A stretch of 64,000 bases of DNA from Tetraselmis striata (GCA_006384855.1 VCJN01000257.1:20148-84147), one strand, 5' to 3'; positions 46,741-59,080 are shown, counted from the first letter of the stretch. Program-made: numbers and translations. The notes: a model not told the origin generated them from the letters alone.

Positions 46741-48460
46741 TTAGTCATAATAATTGCGTGAAAATATAGTATATTCGCAATTCCGGCCACAAGGGTTAGT
46801 AGTGGTCGGGGTTCTTGGTTGGCGAGCTGGTCGCGTCGATCGGCGGATCGCGTAGCCCTTGTTGGTGCGAGCTGCCGGATGGTTGGATTGTTTCGTGGTC
46901 CGTCTCCCGCTCGCTTTCAGAGTTGCAAGTGCCTGAGAGGCGCGGCTTGCTCCTACTGCGGGTACGGGCGGCCCCGCCGGAGCGACTGCGACCTCGGAGT
47001 CGCTGCCTCTTGCGCTTGCCGGGTGAGGTTGCCTTGCCCTTCCCTTCGGCATGGGCTGGTGGGAGGGGGCTGCTGCTCAAGCTAGATCGAGTGGCACTGG
47101 AGGTGAAGCAGGCGGTGAGACTCCGCCGCGAGTCGAGCGAGTTCGGCCGCGAGTGCGGGTTTGCTGGCTGGGGAGGACGTCTTTAGCATCTCGGTGGTCT
47201 CGGCAGTGAGTTCTTGGATGTCGACCACTCGTTCTGCGGTGCCGCCATGTGCGCCTTCGCGGAATGTGCGCTTGGATAGAGAGCGCTAGGGGAGTCGAGG
47301 GAGACGTCGGCCATACATGGTACCTCCGCTGCTCCGCGGTGGGCGTTGTCGTCCACGTCCATGGTGATGTCGTTCTTCTCGTAGTTGAGTTCCAACTTGT
47401 CCTCGCCGTCGGCATGCATGTCTGTCATGGGGCCGCTCTTAGGGCAGGGGCAGGGGGCACATGGGCTGGGCGAGCGCTGGGGGCTGGCTCCGCTGTTGCT
47501 CGGCGCCGATCGAGGGCTGCGACCGCAGTGGCGACTACTCCGCGCATCGGCACCACATAATCGAGCCCATATGGGGAGTGTCGTTAGCCTGGGGGGAGTG
47601 GCGTTATCATGGTGGTCGGCCTGTGCTGCCGGGGTTGCAGCTGATGGCCGTTGGGTTGGGCCGAAAGGTACATGCACCGGTGCGGCGTCCGCTGGCGGCT
47701 CGGCCGGCGCCGGAGCTGGCGCGGCCTTGATCTTCTGGCTCCCCGTCGACACCGTCTTGCACCGATACTCCGTTCGGTCAGTGGTCCGGGTGCCACCGAT
47801 AAGGCTGTGATGGCGGGCGGTTAGCTGCATGCATATGGCGAGGGTGTAGACCGGGCGTTGTTCGGCTCGGATGGTGAGGGATGCTGCGGGGGGGGGGGGG
47901 GGGGGGGGGGGTCTTCCGAGCCTTCTTGCGTAGGCTCAGCGCGCCGTGCGGCGTAGATGGTTGTGGCATGCGGTGCTTCCGAGCTCGCATGCCTCGCGGA
48001 CCGCCGTCGGCCTGAAAAGGGTGTACATGTAGCTCCGAGGGATCGAACTCGGACTCCGTGAGATAGATGACGATTGAGCGGAGGCGGACCGCCCGCATTA
48101 GGGCGATGGGGAAGGTGAGGGCCACGGCCAATCGCCGGGTGGCCGCAAACTTCTCGTCTTCTTTTTGCCAAGAGAGATAGCATAAAGGTCGTCGTCCCCA
48201 CGCGTAGCAGCTTCGGCTCGGTGCAGTGTTGCTTCAAGTTGACATTAGCAACCGTCATGGTGTATGTCAGCCGCATATTGGCTCGCAATAGGTCGAGGGG
48301 AGCGTTGATGCGCTTGCCCATGGTGGCGGCGATCGCCTCGGCCAGCAACTCGAACGTCGGCAGCTCCAGGTCGGCCAGGGGGGCGGTGCAAATTGCGCGA
48401 GCTGTCCGCGCGCATGGCAAGGACTGCTCGGCAAGCTCTAGAGGCAGCATTCTCCGCCGC
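46741..48460 (-). pseudogene. Decayed retroelement-like coding region (minus strand)
   Basis: Minus-strand frames that read coherently if one allows a frameshift near 48160: LPTFELLAEAIAATMGKR, LLRVGTTTFMLSLLAKR, then in another frame LAVALTFPIALMRAVRLR and EFDPSELHVHPFQADGG, followed below 47830 by a Pro/Ala/Ser-rich region with KNDITMDVDDNAHRGAAEV. A long G run interrupts it at 47888-47911. No reverse transcriptase or other diagnostic motif is present. A comparable layout (Pro-rich region, G run, short acidic TMDIDRPEE) occurs at 60657-61274, so it is likely a repeated mobile-element ORF, but the family is unknown. Confidence 0.35.
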
Positions 48461-49570
48461 CCCGCCGCCACACACAACCCACATGACGCACCGGCCGACC
48501 CGGCCGCTGCTGACCCCCACACCCTATCTCCGGGTGATGCGACATGGAGGCCGAAGAGGGAGAGATCCCGGCCGACCAGGCCGCCAACGCCCCCCCCCCC
48601 CCCCCCCCCCCCCCGCCCCCCCCCGGCAGTGCAAGCCTGACCGCGCCGGTCGGTCAGACCCTCCACACCCCTCGAAGACCCCTTCGTATTCAAAAGCCGC
48701 AGGAACCGGGGCCCCCGCCCATTGACGTCCCGGCCGCCGCTGCACCTTGCGGGAGCGGCAAAACAAAAACAAAACACAACGCTCAAGCGCGGCCTTAGCA
48801 ATCGCCGCCAGGCCGCTACGACCGCAACTACCTCTGACTCAGGGCCAGCCGGGTCGGTCGCCCATGCGGCCGGCGAAGCCGAAGACCCCACCTCCCCCGC
48901 CCGCAAAACCGGCCATGCACGCAGACAAACTCAAGCACCAGAAGCCACGTCCCAGGCACCCCTCGCGATCCCCAAGACGCCTGTCATACACAAGTCTCCC
49001 CAACCAGTCGGCCACCCCGGTAGGTATATGGGCGCCGCAGAGGGGTCGCAGGCAACCGCTAACCGCGGCCGAAGCCCCGCCCCGCCCCGGCGGGCGGTGC
49101 GCGCGCGCTCTCGCGCCCCACCCCAGAAATACCGGACGGGGCGGTCGCTAAAGCGGCCGCTACCCTATAGAAAGCCCTAAAAGGCAAAACCTCGGTCCCG
49201 ATGACGCCCGCGGCGTCACCGCCAACAGACCCGGGCTAAGCTGGGCAATTCACAACCACAAGAAGGGCGTCTCCAAGCCCCCCTCGCCGTCATGCCTGTG
49301 CTGAATTGACATGAGCCCATCGCGTTCACATATTCCCAACTGGCGCCATAGCAGGGACCCGATGGCTCGATGGAGCGTGCCACATCAAAGGAGAGTGAAC
49401 CGTCGATCGCAGTGAAGGCAGGTAATGGTCATGGCCGGTTGCCGTAAACATGCGCATGAATACATGCGCTACGGGCATCGCGCCAAGGTAGTTGTCCCGT
49501 ACAATGATAGATAGAAACCCCTTATTAAACTAACTTAGAACATTTCACAAGGAACGACTGGTTTGCCGAC
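48461..49570. other. GC-rich, proline-rich frames, no assigned gene
   Basis: Contains a C run at 48591-48625. Plus-strand frames here are Pro/Ala/Arg low-complexity without motifs; they may belong to the same decayed elements as their neighbours. Confidence 0.3.
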
Positions 49571-49600
49571 TTGGTGATGCCGGGCGCGAAGCCGCGAAGC

Positions 49601-49731
49601 CGGTAATAGTAGACATGCGAGCATCCCAAGGATGCAACGAAAGGAGGCGGGGATGGACAGAGAAGAGGAAGGCTGGTAGCCGGGGCTGTAAATAATACAC
49701 ATATGTGTCCCTACTATGGTTAGAGAGTGCC
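49601..49731. repeat. Direct repeat bounding a split element, left copy
   Basis: About 130 bp similar to 59279-59409. Both contain ATAGTAGACATGCG, CCCAAGG-TGCA, GGAAGG-C-GGTAGCCGG and ATACACATATGTGTCCCTAC. The two copies are in the same orientation, 9.7 kb apart, and enclose the split plus-strand coding region and the nested Ty3/gypsy element. Confidence 0.65.
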
Positions 49732-49744
49732 ATAGCTCTACAAA

Positions 49745-50743
49745 CTTCCCCTCCACGACCGCCTACAACACCTAAGCCTTACATGCGAGTACAACCTCAC
49801 CACCCCGCGTCGGACACCGCCACCCTGGTGCTCAACGACATCGCCAAACCCCACCATGACGTCACCACCTCTGTCGAACGCTACAGCGCAATGCGTCGGC
49901 GGCGGCCATTCTCCACAACATCAAGATGCAGACACTGGCCCCACATCACAGCAACCCCTACGGACTTGTACGTCTGCTCCAAACGCCTTAAGGCGGATGG
50001 CAAGACTGAGCTCCGAGACATGACAACGGGCAATGTCAAACTCGCCCTTCCAAAGTCCATGCCGCTGTGGTCATCCGCATGCAAGCCGACCCCCGTACCA
50101 GGATGGCGAACCGACTGTTCACCACCACGTGCTAGGGCTCAAAACCCCGCGTAGACGCCCCAATAATCTCACCCGCCACCCGTGCTCTACGCACAATCCA
50201 CATCGCAAGCCCAACCCTCGCGGGCATATCATCCACCGAATTCCACATGTGGTTGCCCAACATCCTCACCCCCGCCATGCACGCCCGCAAAGTCGGAGTC
50301 GCCGCCAAAGGCTCCACTTGCCGTCCGGCGAACCTCGAGTCGGTGGTTATCGCTGCCGCAGACGCAACATGGCAAGCGCATGAGGCACCCTCCGACATCT
50401 CCCCCCCTCCGGTGTCCCCATCTAGCCGTTTCCGATGGTGCGCCTCTCCGACGCGTTCCTATACAATACCTTGGAATTACGCCCTGTCCACAAATCAGGC
50501 TCCGCCACCACAACATCCCGTCTGGAAATGGCCTCCGAAGATGATGCCCTTCTCCTCGCGGGGACGGCACAAGGAGCATTGATCTGCCTCCCCGCAACGG
50601 ACCACATGCCGGAACTCCACCTCCAGATCAGCAGCGCACTGAACCCATCCCCGATTTCGCCCTCCCCGGGCAACGAGGCGTCGGAACTGATCAGTGATGC
50701 CTTCTTCACATGGGTCATGGACGGCCACCTCGAACCCCTCGAC
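49745..50743 (+). pseudogene. Mobile-element ORF, 5' part, interrupted by LTR insertion
   Basis: Plus-strand frames with coherent composition, for example STEFHMWLPNILTPAMHARK then ESVVIAAADATWQAHEAP, then DAFLYNTLELRPVHKSGS and ending SDAFFTWVMDGHLEPLD at the exact left end of the LTR at 50744. Coding-like sequence resumes on the same strand after the right LTR. No diagnostic motif is seen; a gag-like or other structural ORF is a guess. Confidence 0.35.
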
Positions 50744-51133
50744 TGTTAGGCTATAGCTTAAGTATGTTCTTTAGGCCCTGTAGGATGCAGCGGAAGGATT
50801 TAGAAAGTATGGCCAATCTCTTCTGGTTACATGGGTTCCTGGGTTATATTCTGTCTCTGAATTCTCCCTAGTAGACTTGTCCGGGGCGGTATTTATATCC
50901 GCCGAGGTCAATAGTAACACCTGTGCTATTATGTTAGCCGGGTGTCATGGGATACCCGTGCTGTGGTAGCCACGTAAGGCTTAAGTAAGAGAACTCTAGA
51001 GAATTCCAGAACAGTCTTCGGCCTTATACTACAAATATTTATACCCGCAGTACTAATATATGCTACTTTAGCGGGGAATTATACCTGCTAGTATAGCAGA
51101 ACATTATGGCTAAAGGGAAAATGGAGCATAACA
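50744..51133 (-). repeat. 3' LTR
   Basis: 390 bp, TGTTATGCTCC...CCTAACA read on the minus strand. It differs from the 5' LTR by several substitutions and a ~24-bp indel (sequence around GTCGTACTACTTTAG is present only in the 5' LTR), so the insertion is not recent. Confidence 0.9.
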
Positions 51134-51146
51134 CTCTCTCCCCCTT
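51134..51146 (-). promoter_or_regulatory. Polypurine tract
   Basis: Reads AAGGGGGAGAGAG on the minus strand directly before the 3' LTR, the position of the plus-strand primer in LTR retrotransposons. Confidence 0.7.
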
Positions 51147-51279
51147 AAGCACAAGCGTCCTCGCTGTGCATGTGTCACATGACTACAGGAAACTACAGTC
51201 TTGGTCTTGATCTTGAAGTTCAGGCGGAAGGTACTCGGCTTGGGTAGCGATTCCGGAACCGAATGAAGTCTGGGCTCAC

Positions 51280-51535
51280 AGTAAAATGTCGGTATGGTTT
51301 AGACAGTAAGAACGACCGGAAAATGTCCAAGTGTTTGACTCCGCGTAGGGGCTCCCATGTGTCTTCGCTTGGTACGTTGTACGGGAACGCCCATTGCACT
51401 CGAAACAGTAGTCCAGTAGTGCCATTGTTGTCGAAGGCAACATCAAGTATGTCTTGAGCATGGAATCGGTTTGCGTCATGGACAATCTGTACTCGTTCAT
51501 GCTTCGCCGCTTGGTCAGGGTCGCCCTACCACTTT
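51280..51535 (-). pseudogene. Chromodomain at the integrase C-terminus
   Basis: The segment DILDVAFDNNGTTGLLFRVQ, then W...DTWEPLRGVKHLDIFRSF, matches the chromodomain pattern (I-L-D...L-x-x-V-x-W...S-x-x-D-T-W-E-P). It is preceded by a HVSMLEKW linker with an in-frame TAG after the Trp. Chromodomains direct chromovirus integrases to modified chromatin. Confidence 0.65.
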
Positions 51536-51689
51536 TCCAGCATACTCACGTGAACCACGTCGTGGACTCGTACGCCCGCAGGTAGTTGCAATCGGAAAGC
51601 AACTGGTGAGATCTGCTCTGTAATGACGAAGGGGCCCACGTAGCTGTCGCGTAGCTTAGGACAAGGTTGTTGAATAAACTTGAACTGAG

Positions 51690-52480
51690 ACGCTTTCAGG
51701 TTAACTTTGTCCCCGGTCTTGAATGGTACGGTAGTCGTTTACGATTAGCTGCAGTATGCATACGAGTTTGAGCATCCAGTACGCAATCATGCGCGAAGCG
51801 ATGAAGCTCCTGTACATACTTGACGTGTTCATGAAGAGCTCGAGTTGGCTCGGTTGCGAGTTGAGTAGTAGTAGTCGGCTCGAATCCCAAAGTCGCCTTG
51901 AAAGGGGACATAGTAGTCGAAGCCGACTGAGCAGCGTTGATCACAAACTCCACGTTGGTGAAGTGGTTGACCCAATCATCGTGCAGAGGGTGCACGTAGC
52001 AGCGTAGCACTTGCTCCCAAGTTTGGTTAGTCAAACTCCGTACCGTCCGGCCATCGGTTGCTGGATGAAAAGCTGTAGAGATGTTCAGCTTAGTACCCAT
52101 GGTATTGAACATAGTTTGCCAGAATTCCGACATAAATATTGGGTCTCGGTCAAAGATGAGTTTAGCCGGTAGGCCGAAATGACGAAAAAGTGAGCGATGC
52201 ATAATTTCCGCTAGGCCTTCAGCAGTAACTGTCTTCGTAGTTGGCTCAACAATTACTCGCTTTGACAGTAGACATACGAAAATCACTACAGAGTCATACC
52301 CCTGACACTCCGGAAGATCTGTGATTAAATCCAGGGATATTACCTCAAATGGTCGTGACGGTACGTCATGGGGCTGAAGTAAGCCGTATGGCTTATGCCG
52401 GGCCGCCTTAGTGCGTTAACAAGTAGGGCAGCGTCGCACGTAATTAATGATAGTCTCTTTCATACGGGACCACCAGTACA
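51690..52480 (-). pseudogene. Integrase (rve) with lost catalytic Glu
   Basis: A zinc-finger remnant around WWSRMKETIINYVRRCPTC is followed by a TAA in place of Gln. The core includes FGLPAKLIFDRDPIFMSEFW (second Asp of DDE) and FHPATDGRTVRSLTN, where the usual TDGQTER-x-N has Val for the catalytic Glu. With Glu lost, the enzyme should be inactive. Confidence 0.75.
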
Positions 52481-52675
52481 GTTCCACAGTACGCGCCAGT
52501 AGTCGTCGTCCTCCTCGGTGTCCAGCAGTAGGTGCGTCATGTAGTTCGTACAGTGCTCGTTGTCGCAGGTCCGCCACATTTGGTACGTAAAGTCGCGAGC
52601 CGTAGGCGTACAGTATACCGTTACTATGACGTACGAGCCAGCATGGTAAAGCGATTCCAGGTATTCGTCGGAGTC

Positions 52676-53155
52676 CTATGCGGTCTTGATTTCGTCGTAA
52701 AACTTGTCCGCATGTAGTCGCGACTCCATAGAAAATAAAACTGAATTTATTTCGCAGTCATCCTCGTCTTCTGACCAGTTGTTCAGCAGCTCTAGCTTCT
52801 GTAGCGCATCCTTCAAGTCGGGTCGCCGAGAGAGGGCGTCCGCATGATTGGCAGCTCCTCGCTTGTAGACGATGTCCATATGTCGTTGGTAAGGCGCAAA
52901 CACTTGCAGCCATCGTACTTGTCGCGTTGACAAATTGCGTTGGCGAAAGAAGTGTCGTAGCTTGTCATTGTCGGTGATGACCGTAAAGCCCGCCGCTCCA
53001 TCGAGGTAGCATCGGAACTTGATGAGTGCATAACGAACCGCTAACAACTCTTGCTCATGTACCGGGTAGTGAACTTCGTGTTTGTTCATCTTGCGTGCAT
53101 GGTACGCAACAGGTCGAAGTCCTGAGCCAAGACCTTGCAGCAGCACGGCTCCCAC
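52676..53155 (-). pseudogene. RNase H domain of the Ty3/gypsy pol
   Basis: Contains MGAVLLQ, the PVAYHARKMNKHEVHYPVHE segment with the ELLAVRYAL helix, VITDNDKL (catalytic Asp) and NHADALSRRPD (final Asp), all typical of Ty3/gypsy RNase H. It is in a different frame from the RT upstream, so a frameshift separates them. Confidence 0.8.
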
Positions 53156-53159
53156 TGCA

Positions 53160-54100
53160 ATCCAAAAGCATATGTATACAGTGTGTAACGGGTGTCCGCA
53201 GATGTGTCCGGTTTACTCAGTACATGTGCTCGTACCATTGCGTCCTTTAATGCACGAACCGCCGCATCAGCACGAGGCATCCACACAAACTCCGGTTGAT
53301 TCTTCGTCATGTCATGTAGTGGCTCCGCAACAGCCGCGAAATTATGGATGAACTTGCGGTGATAGCCAGCAAGGCCGAGAAAACCTCGTACGTCCTTTAC
53401 TGTCTTCGGCACGGGCCACTGTTGAACTGCCTCCACCTTCCGGGGGTCCATCTTGATATGTCCTGCTTCGACGATATGCCCCAAAAACTCCACGCTAGTA
53501 CGGCCGAACGAACACTTCGACAGCTTGATATGCAAGTGGTGTCGTTGCAACTCCCGTAGCACCAATCTGATGTGCTCGAGATGCTCTTCAACTGTCTTGC
53601 TGTAGATCGGCACGTCGTCCAGGTATACCACGCAGAATTTGCCGAGATAGGGTCTCAAAACACGGTTCATCATGCATGGTCTAAAATACAGCTGGGGCGT
53701 TTATTTGTCAAGCCGAAAGGTAACACATAGTACTCGTAGAGTCCATAGTGTGTCCGGAACGCTGTTTTGTAGATGTCTTCCGGTTTAATTCGTACTTGAT
53801 GATAGCCTTTATACATGTCCAGAGTACTGAAAGTAGTCGCACCGTGCAATGAGTCCAATAATTCGTCAAAACGAGGAAGCGGGGTCCGGTCTTTCTTCGT
53901 AAGGTACTTCAATTTACGGTAGTCCACACACACGTCTTTCTTGCGCACAAATAAAATTGGGGCGCCGTAGTTTGACTTGGACGGACGAATCTACCCTTTT
54001 GCCAACAGTTCCTCAAGTTGTGACCGTACCTCTTGTAACTCCGCTGGTGACATACGGTACGTTCGTTCCTTGGGGGGTTCATCGCTCTCCAGGTTGATCC
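53160..54100 (-). pseudogene. Reverse transcriptase
   Basis: The fingers/palm segment [20 protein letters not shown] then [15 protein letters not shown] (first catalytic Asp in LD) and YVLPFGLTN are in one frame. After an indel and a TAG for Gln near 53690, the second frame carries [13 protein letters not shown] and VVYLDDVPIYS (the YLDD active site), then VEFLGHIVEAGHI and VRGFLGLAGYHRKFI of the connection. Confidence 0.85.
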
Positions 54101-54214
54101 CAAAGTCGAACTTGCGCTCCGGTGGCAGGTCAGTAGTCCGCGATGATGTCTGCAAACTCCATAAGGGACTCCTTGAGCTCCTCGGTCCACTCGGTCGACT
54201 GGTCCGTACGCAGC

Positions 54215-54907
54215 TCAGCTACCGCATCGAACACCTCGCGTACCGCAACAGCAAACATTTCCTCGCCGCGACTCTTCCTCAGCTCCGTCCTTCGCCATCT
54301 TAGCCGCGTACAGGTGGTAAACCGTCGTAGGTATTGTATACTGCTTCGCTGTAGCAATGTGTTGTCCAGTCTTCCGGTGTTTATTGATTTTAGCAGTCCA
54401 GTCGATGTCAGGATTAACTGTTTCTAGCCAAGGTTGTCCGAGAATAATGTCGAATTTCTCCACGTCTGTAACTATAGCGTCCAATTTGTAGTCGAAAGCT
54501 CCTACGGTGAGTACTTCACTCCTCAGCCGCTTGGTACTGGTACTCACACTGCCGTCCGCCAGTTTAATGCGATACCTTCCTCCGGATACTGTAGGGCACT
54601 TATGCTATTGTACCCATTCAGTACTCGCAAAATTTTCGGTTACACGAGAGTCCACCAGAATTTTACTGTGTCGTCCTCGCAATTCGCCAGTAACGGCTAG
54701 TAGTCGGGTACCGCTCGGTGAAGATACGTTGCACACATTCGATGTGGAGTCTTCGCCTGGTAGTCGGACGTTACGGTTGACATATTCATCAATTTGTTCG
54801 CCGAAGCTTTCGTACCGTAGTGGATAGCGTACTGTGTCCGTCTCCAGATAACTTGTACATCGTGCCTCCAATAATTTCTTCCAGGTTGTCCATAGTGCAC
54901 GGTTCAA
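54215..54907 (-). pseudogene. Aspartic protease (retropepsin-like)
   Basis: Active-site segment KILVDSRVTENFAS, where the expected DSGAT has Arg for Gly, and downstream FDIILGQPWLETVNPDIDW, the usual second hallmark (I-L-G-x-P-W-L...I-D-W). The Gly-to-Arg change should disable the protease. Frameshift between the two parts near 54560. Confidence 0.7.
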
Positions 54908-56027
54908 AGGAGTCTTCGTAGGTACAGTATTACGACGAACGCGATACAGGTATACACGACACCGGTTGTTTCCCGTCCGCTGAGTGCCGAGGTACCGTAG
55001 ATTGCTCTCCTGTACCCGGTACCCAGTTTGCTCGAGTAATCATCGTACTGCTGTTGTCTCCGGCGTCGCGTCCGTGTCGCCGCGCTTGCCTTCTGGAAAC
55101 CAAATCAGTCCGCTGTCTTCTATAGTCAGAAGCACTCGCCTGCCATCGGTTACTAGAACCTTCGAGTGCGCCCACTCAGGCTTCGGTGGGGTTCTCAGGT
55201 GCTGCGGTAGAAACCGTACGCCGGCACCATCGTCAGCGTAGATCTGTGTCGCCCATCGAGTGGGGCCAACATCCTGTCTCGCACCTTCTATGCCATCGTT
55301 CGTTGGACACGTAAACACAGAAGTCTCCGCTAGTAATTCATCCACCAGACGAAAATTTCGAAGTAGTCGAAATCACGGCTTACGCGACCATTTTGGGACC
55401 ACAATTATTGCTCGCAGATGCGGATGCAATAACTTATGTAGAAGGTAGTGGCCCAAAAATTCTTCAATTCGGTCATACGGGGCATTTAGCCAAATACGCC
55501 GATATTCTCCGAGATCTCGTTTCTAAAATGGGCGCGTTGGACAGCAAAAACTACCAGAAATTTGAGAATTCAGGCCGTCATTGTCGCAAGCTCCGTCCAT
55601 GTCGCAGGGTCCGTATTTCTTCGTGTACTCGTGAAATAATTCGCGATGTACCATCCATTCGCTGAAATCCTTGTGGAGGAAATCATGCCTCAGTGTCGTT
55701 CGAGGATACGAGGGCTGTACTTTTGTAGTCTCACGAGCCGTTTTAGGGGACAGTCCTTCACCCTGCCGCGCGCTGCGCGCGGCCGACTCACGTCTTAGTT
55801 TCCCGGCCGGGTCTTTCTGGGTCGATAATCAGAAATCTTCTTCTTCTTACTCGGGCACGCGGACGCAACATGACAGAACTTTCGCCCTGCAGATAAAGAA
55901 GCATCTCTCCTTCTTAAATCTCTCAAACTCCTTCTCGGTCAATCGCCGCGCCATCAACATGTCGTCTTCTTGTTCTGTAACCTCACCCTCAGCACTGCTG
56001 AAGTACCGCTCGTCGTCGTCGCCATCG

Positions 56028-56799
56028 TCATCTATATATGATGTTCAGGCGCTCGCGACGGATCTCGCAGTGTACATCTGTCTCCCGCTCCGCAGCTTCG
56101 ACAGCCAGGGCTGCATGTACAACTTCTGCCGGGGTCTTAGAGTTTTTCAGGGCAACTTCCTTTCGAATGGAGAGTTTCTGTCCGCGCTGGAAGTCATGTA
56201 CATTATCTTCCTCGTGACGATGGGGTAACTCCAGTAGTTGCTCTCGGAAATAATTCGCGCACTTTTGTACTGTAGTCCGCTGTGTCGCGCGATCCATATT
56301 GATACAAGCTTGCTTCGCCGTTGTGCGTCCACAGAATTCGGTGATTAGTGCCGCCTCCATGTGCGTAATACCGGTAAAACCGCCGCCAATTTCGTCGTGC
56401 GTACTCGCCACTTGCGCATACCACCACTTGGACAGATGTCCGTGAAAGTAGCCAGATGCCCAGTACACGCTACGAGGTTCCTCCGGATTTACGTTGTGAT
56501 ATTTCAGGTAACCCCGTCCATGACGAAACGATTTCCGTAGCTCGTCGATATTTGTAGTCGATAGCTTCTCGATCTTCGATGGTTTCACATCGCTCGGCAT
56601 CAGTTCATGCATGTCGCGGGTCCGGGCATAACGAAGCTGGTCGCGCATCTGCTGCTCTACAACTCGGCTTCGCTCGGTTCACTCGGTCGTCGAAATGACT
56701 AAAGCCTTGCCGCACGTACTCGTCCAAGCGGCGAATTTCCGCCGTTGCCACCTTTGTAGCTTGCGCTACTTCTTGCATCCTCGCTTGCTCCGTCGACAT
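56028..56799 (-). pseudogene. Gag capsid region
   Basis: Begins MSTEQARMQEVAQATKVATA (56799) with a helical N-terminus, then after a frameshift near 56660 a capsid-like region (RSVYWASGYFHGHLSKWWYA, ITEFCGRTTAKQAC, YFREQLLELPHRHEEDN) matching the retrotransposon gag domain layout. No zinc knuckle was seen downstream, though the region 55000-56000 is poorly readable. Confidence 0.6.
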
Positions 56800-56988
56800 A
56801 ATCTCGACTCGGTCGGCTAGTCGCTCGTTGAAGCATGCTCATCATGTTTGCGAGGGTCGGTTGCGTGCCCTCTTGACCTCCTTCGAGCGGAATCGGCTGT
56901 GCTCCGCCGGCAGTGGTCGCTACCGGAAAGCTTCCGCTGTCCTCGGGTGGCGTCTCTCATGGTGTAGCCATCGCTTGCCGCTGCCTCA

Positions 56989-57000
56989 GCTCCGAAACCA
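56989..57000 (-). promoter_or_regulatory. Primer-binding site
   Basis: TGGTTTCGGAGC two bases inside the 5' LTR differs at two positions from TGGTATCAGAGC, the sequence complementary to initiator tRNA-Met used by many plant LTR elements. Confidence 0.6.
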
Positions 57001-57002
57001 AG

Positions 57003-57416
57003 TGTATGGCTCTAGCTTAAGCCTGTTCTGTACGCCCTTTAGGATGCAGCGGAAGGATTTAGAAAGTATGGCCAATCTCTTCTGGTTACATGGGTTCCTG
57101 GGTTATATTCTGTCTCTGAATTCTCCCTAGTAGACTTGTCCGAAGCGGTATTTATATCCGCCGAGGTCATAGCAACACCTGTGCTATGTTATTACGGGTG
57201 TCATGGGATACCCGTGCTGTGGCAGCCACGTAAGGCGTGAGTCAGAGAACTCTAGAGAATTCCAGAACAGTCTTCGGCCTTATACTACAAATATTTATAC
57301 CCGCAATACTAATATGTACAGCGACTTTGCGGATGCGTAGTCGTACTACTTTAGCAGGGAATTATACCTGCTAGTTTAGCAGAACATTATGGCTAAAGGG
57401 AAAATGGAGTATAACA
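57003..57416 (-). repeat. 5' LTR
   Basis: 414 bp, TGTTATACTCC...GAGCCATACA on the minus strand. It is about 24 bp longer than the 3' LTR. Confidence 0.9.
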
Positions 57417-57442
57417 TCGCCCCCCCCCCCCCCCCCCCCCCC

Positions 57443-59080
57443 GCCCCCGCCCCCCCGGGCCAAATCGCGGCTGTTGTCATCGACGCCCTCCATCGTCGCC
57501 ATGCATAACTCCATGCCCGCGCCCCACACAATATGACCCTCCTCACCGAGGAGCTTCAAGCCGCCGGTGTCGACTTCACCACGTACCCGACCGAACTCAA
57601 ACTCCGTACTTGCCAAACGGGTGAAACCGCCATCCCACGTAGACCGCTATACAATGACCCATGGGCCATGCGAGTTGGTCACCTCCCCACTGGCGGTGAT
57701 CTTCGGTGATCTTGACGCAGACCCGCCGCCTTCGCTTCACCATCGATGACGACGCCACCAACCCAAACGCCTACCGCATGCCCCCCCCCCTCCTCCCCCC
57801 CCCATGACGGCGAGTGGTCAACCGGCCAGTAGACCCGCGTGGCTGCTAGGCGCACTCGCTACCCGTTGAGCCGGACTACGCTTCATCGGCGTTTCCTTAG
57901 ACGAGTGCGGTGGAGGCAACCTGCACAGATACACCCGCCCGGACAGCACCAACACCGAGCATGCCCTCTTCATCCGGGCGGCAATAATGGCACAGCTCGC
58001 GGGTTGGACCGCCATCGACTCAGGCTGCGCCTCCGAAAAAGCAAAGCCCTCTGCCCTCCGGCGCACCCAAAGAGAGCGCCGCACCCCGACGTCAGGCGGC
58101 CGAGGCGGCCGAGGGCAAGGCCGCGGCCCGCCCAGTGGCGGCCGCCGCCATAACGAAAAACCGCGGTAGTAGCCACATCACGGGCCGCAGCTTCCTCCCA
58201 CCCGAGACCCAGACTACCGAGTCCTCCGCTTAACATAGCCCCAAGCCGACATCAGACCCTCTCGCGGACCCGACCATCCGCATATCCGCAACCCAATAAC
58301 CACAACGCCAACCCATCCAAACACGGCAGCCCCCTGACGTCAAACCCATGGACCGAGGCTGTAGCCCCGCGCCTCGTCAGCGGCGAATGGCCCACAAGCG
58401 CACAGCAACCGCGTCCCGACCCCCTTCATCGGCAAAAAGCCCCAAGCGAACGAACTCTCTCTCCCGGCCCGCACTCGCACCCCAAGTGACCTCTCATGCC
58501 GAGAGACCTCCCCCGAAGCCGACCTCCGCAAGAAAGTCATCTCGGAGACCGCCACCTTGCTCACCCGACGCTTCCCCCGCACGCACCCCCGCCTCACCGC
58601 CATGACTGTGGCCCTGGGCGCGGGCGGCCCACTACACCCCATCACACGCACGCCCTCACCAGATCCCCATGCGGAGAACGAACATATGGCAGACGACCCA
58701 CTACCCTCCATCCGGGGAGGAGTACCTCGACCTCGTGGAAGAAAAAAATGGGAGCGAGGCCATGGACGACGACGAGGGGCTCTAACTTATCCGCCACCCC
58801 TCCTCCCCAACCTGCCTCTCCCCCACCAACGCACACACCTATGGTTACCGTACCAACCCCCAACACCGACAGAACCACCCTCGCGGAACGGACCTCCCGC
58901 ACCCGCGCTAGCATGCCGCCTACCTCCACCCACAACCCCCACTCGGCGGGCACTTCGTGCTCCCTGCTCGCCGACATCAACACAAGCGGCACATCCCACA
59001 CAACAACTCCCCCATCTAACAACGGCCGCGATGGCGCTTGCTTCGGGATGGGGACCCCCGCAAGATACCTAGAGCGGGCG
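57443..59080 (+). pseudogene. Mobile-element ORF, 3' part, after LTR insertion
   Basis: After the LTR and a C run (57420-57442), plus-strand coding-like sequence resumes: NMTLLTEELQAAGVDFTTYP, TELKLRTCQTGETAIPRRPL, and further on KKVISETATLLTRRFPRTHP and EYLDLVEEKNGSEAMDDDEG, in shifting frames. Composition and strand agree with the fragment ending at 50743. No diagnostic motif is present, so the element class is unknown. Confidence 0.35.

Larger units (their letters stand above)
50744..57416 (-). mobile_element. Ty3/gypsy LTR retrotransposon (chromovirus-type), nested
   Basis: Flanked by LTRs at 57003-57416 (5', minus orientation) and 50744-51133 (3'), each with TG...CA ends. The internal order on the minus strand is gag, protease, reverse transcriptase, RNase H, integrase, chromodomain, the Ty3/gypsy order. 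A primer-binding site (TGGTTTCGGAGC) lies two bases inside the 5' LTR and a purine tract (AAGGGGGAGAGAG) abuts the 3' LTR. Frameshifts, stops and altered catalytic residues show it cannot move by itself. Flanks TCGAC/TCGCC may be a mutated target duplication. Confidence 0.9.

Noticed and set aside
47821..48906. 361-codon intact protein
   Set aside because: Its N-terminal half is Gly/Ala/Pro low complexity over a C run, and the conserved-looking part needs a frameshift near 48160; it is treated as a decayed ORF.
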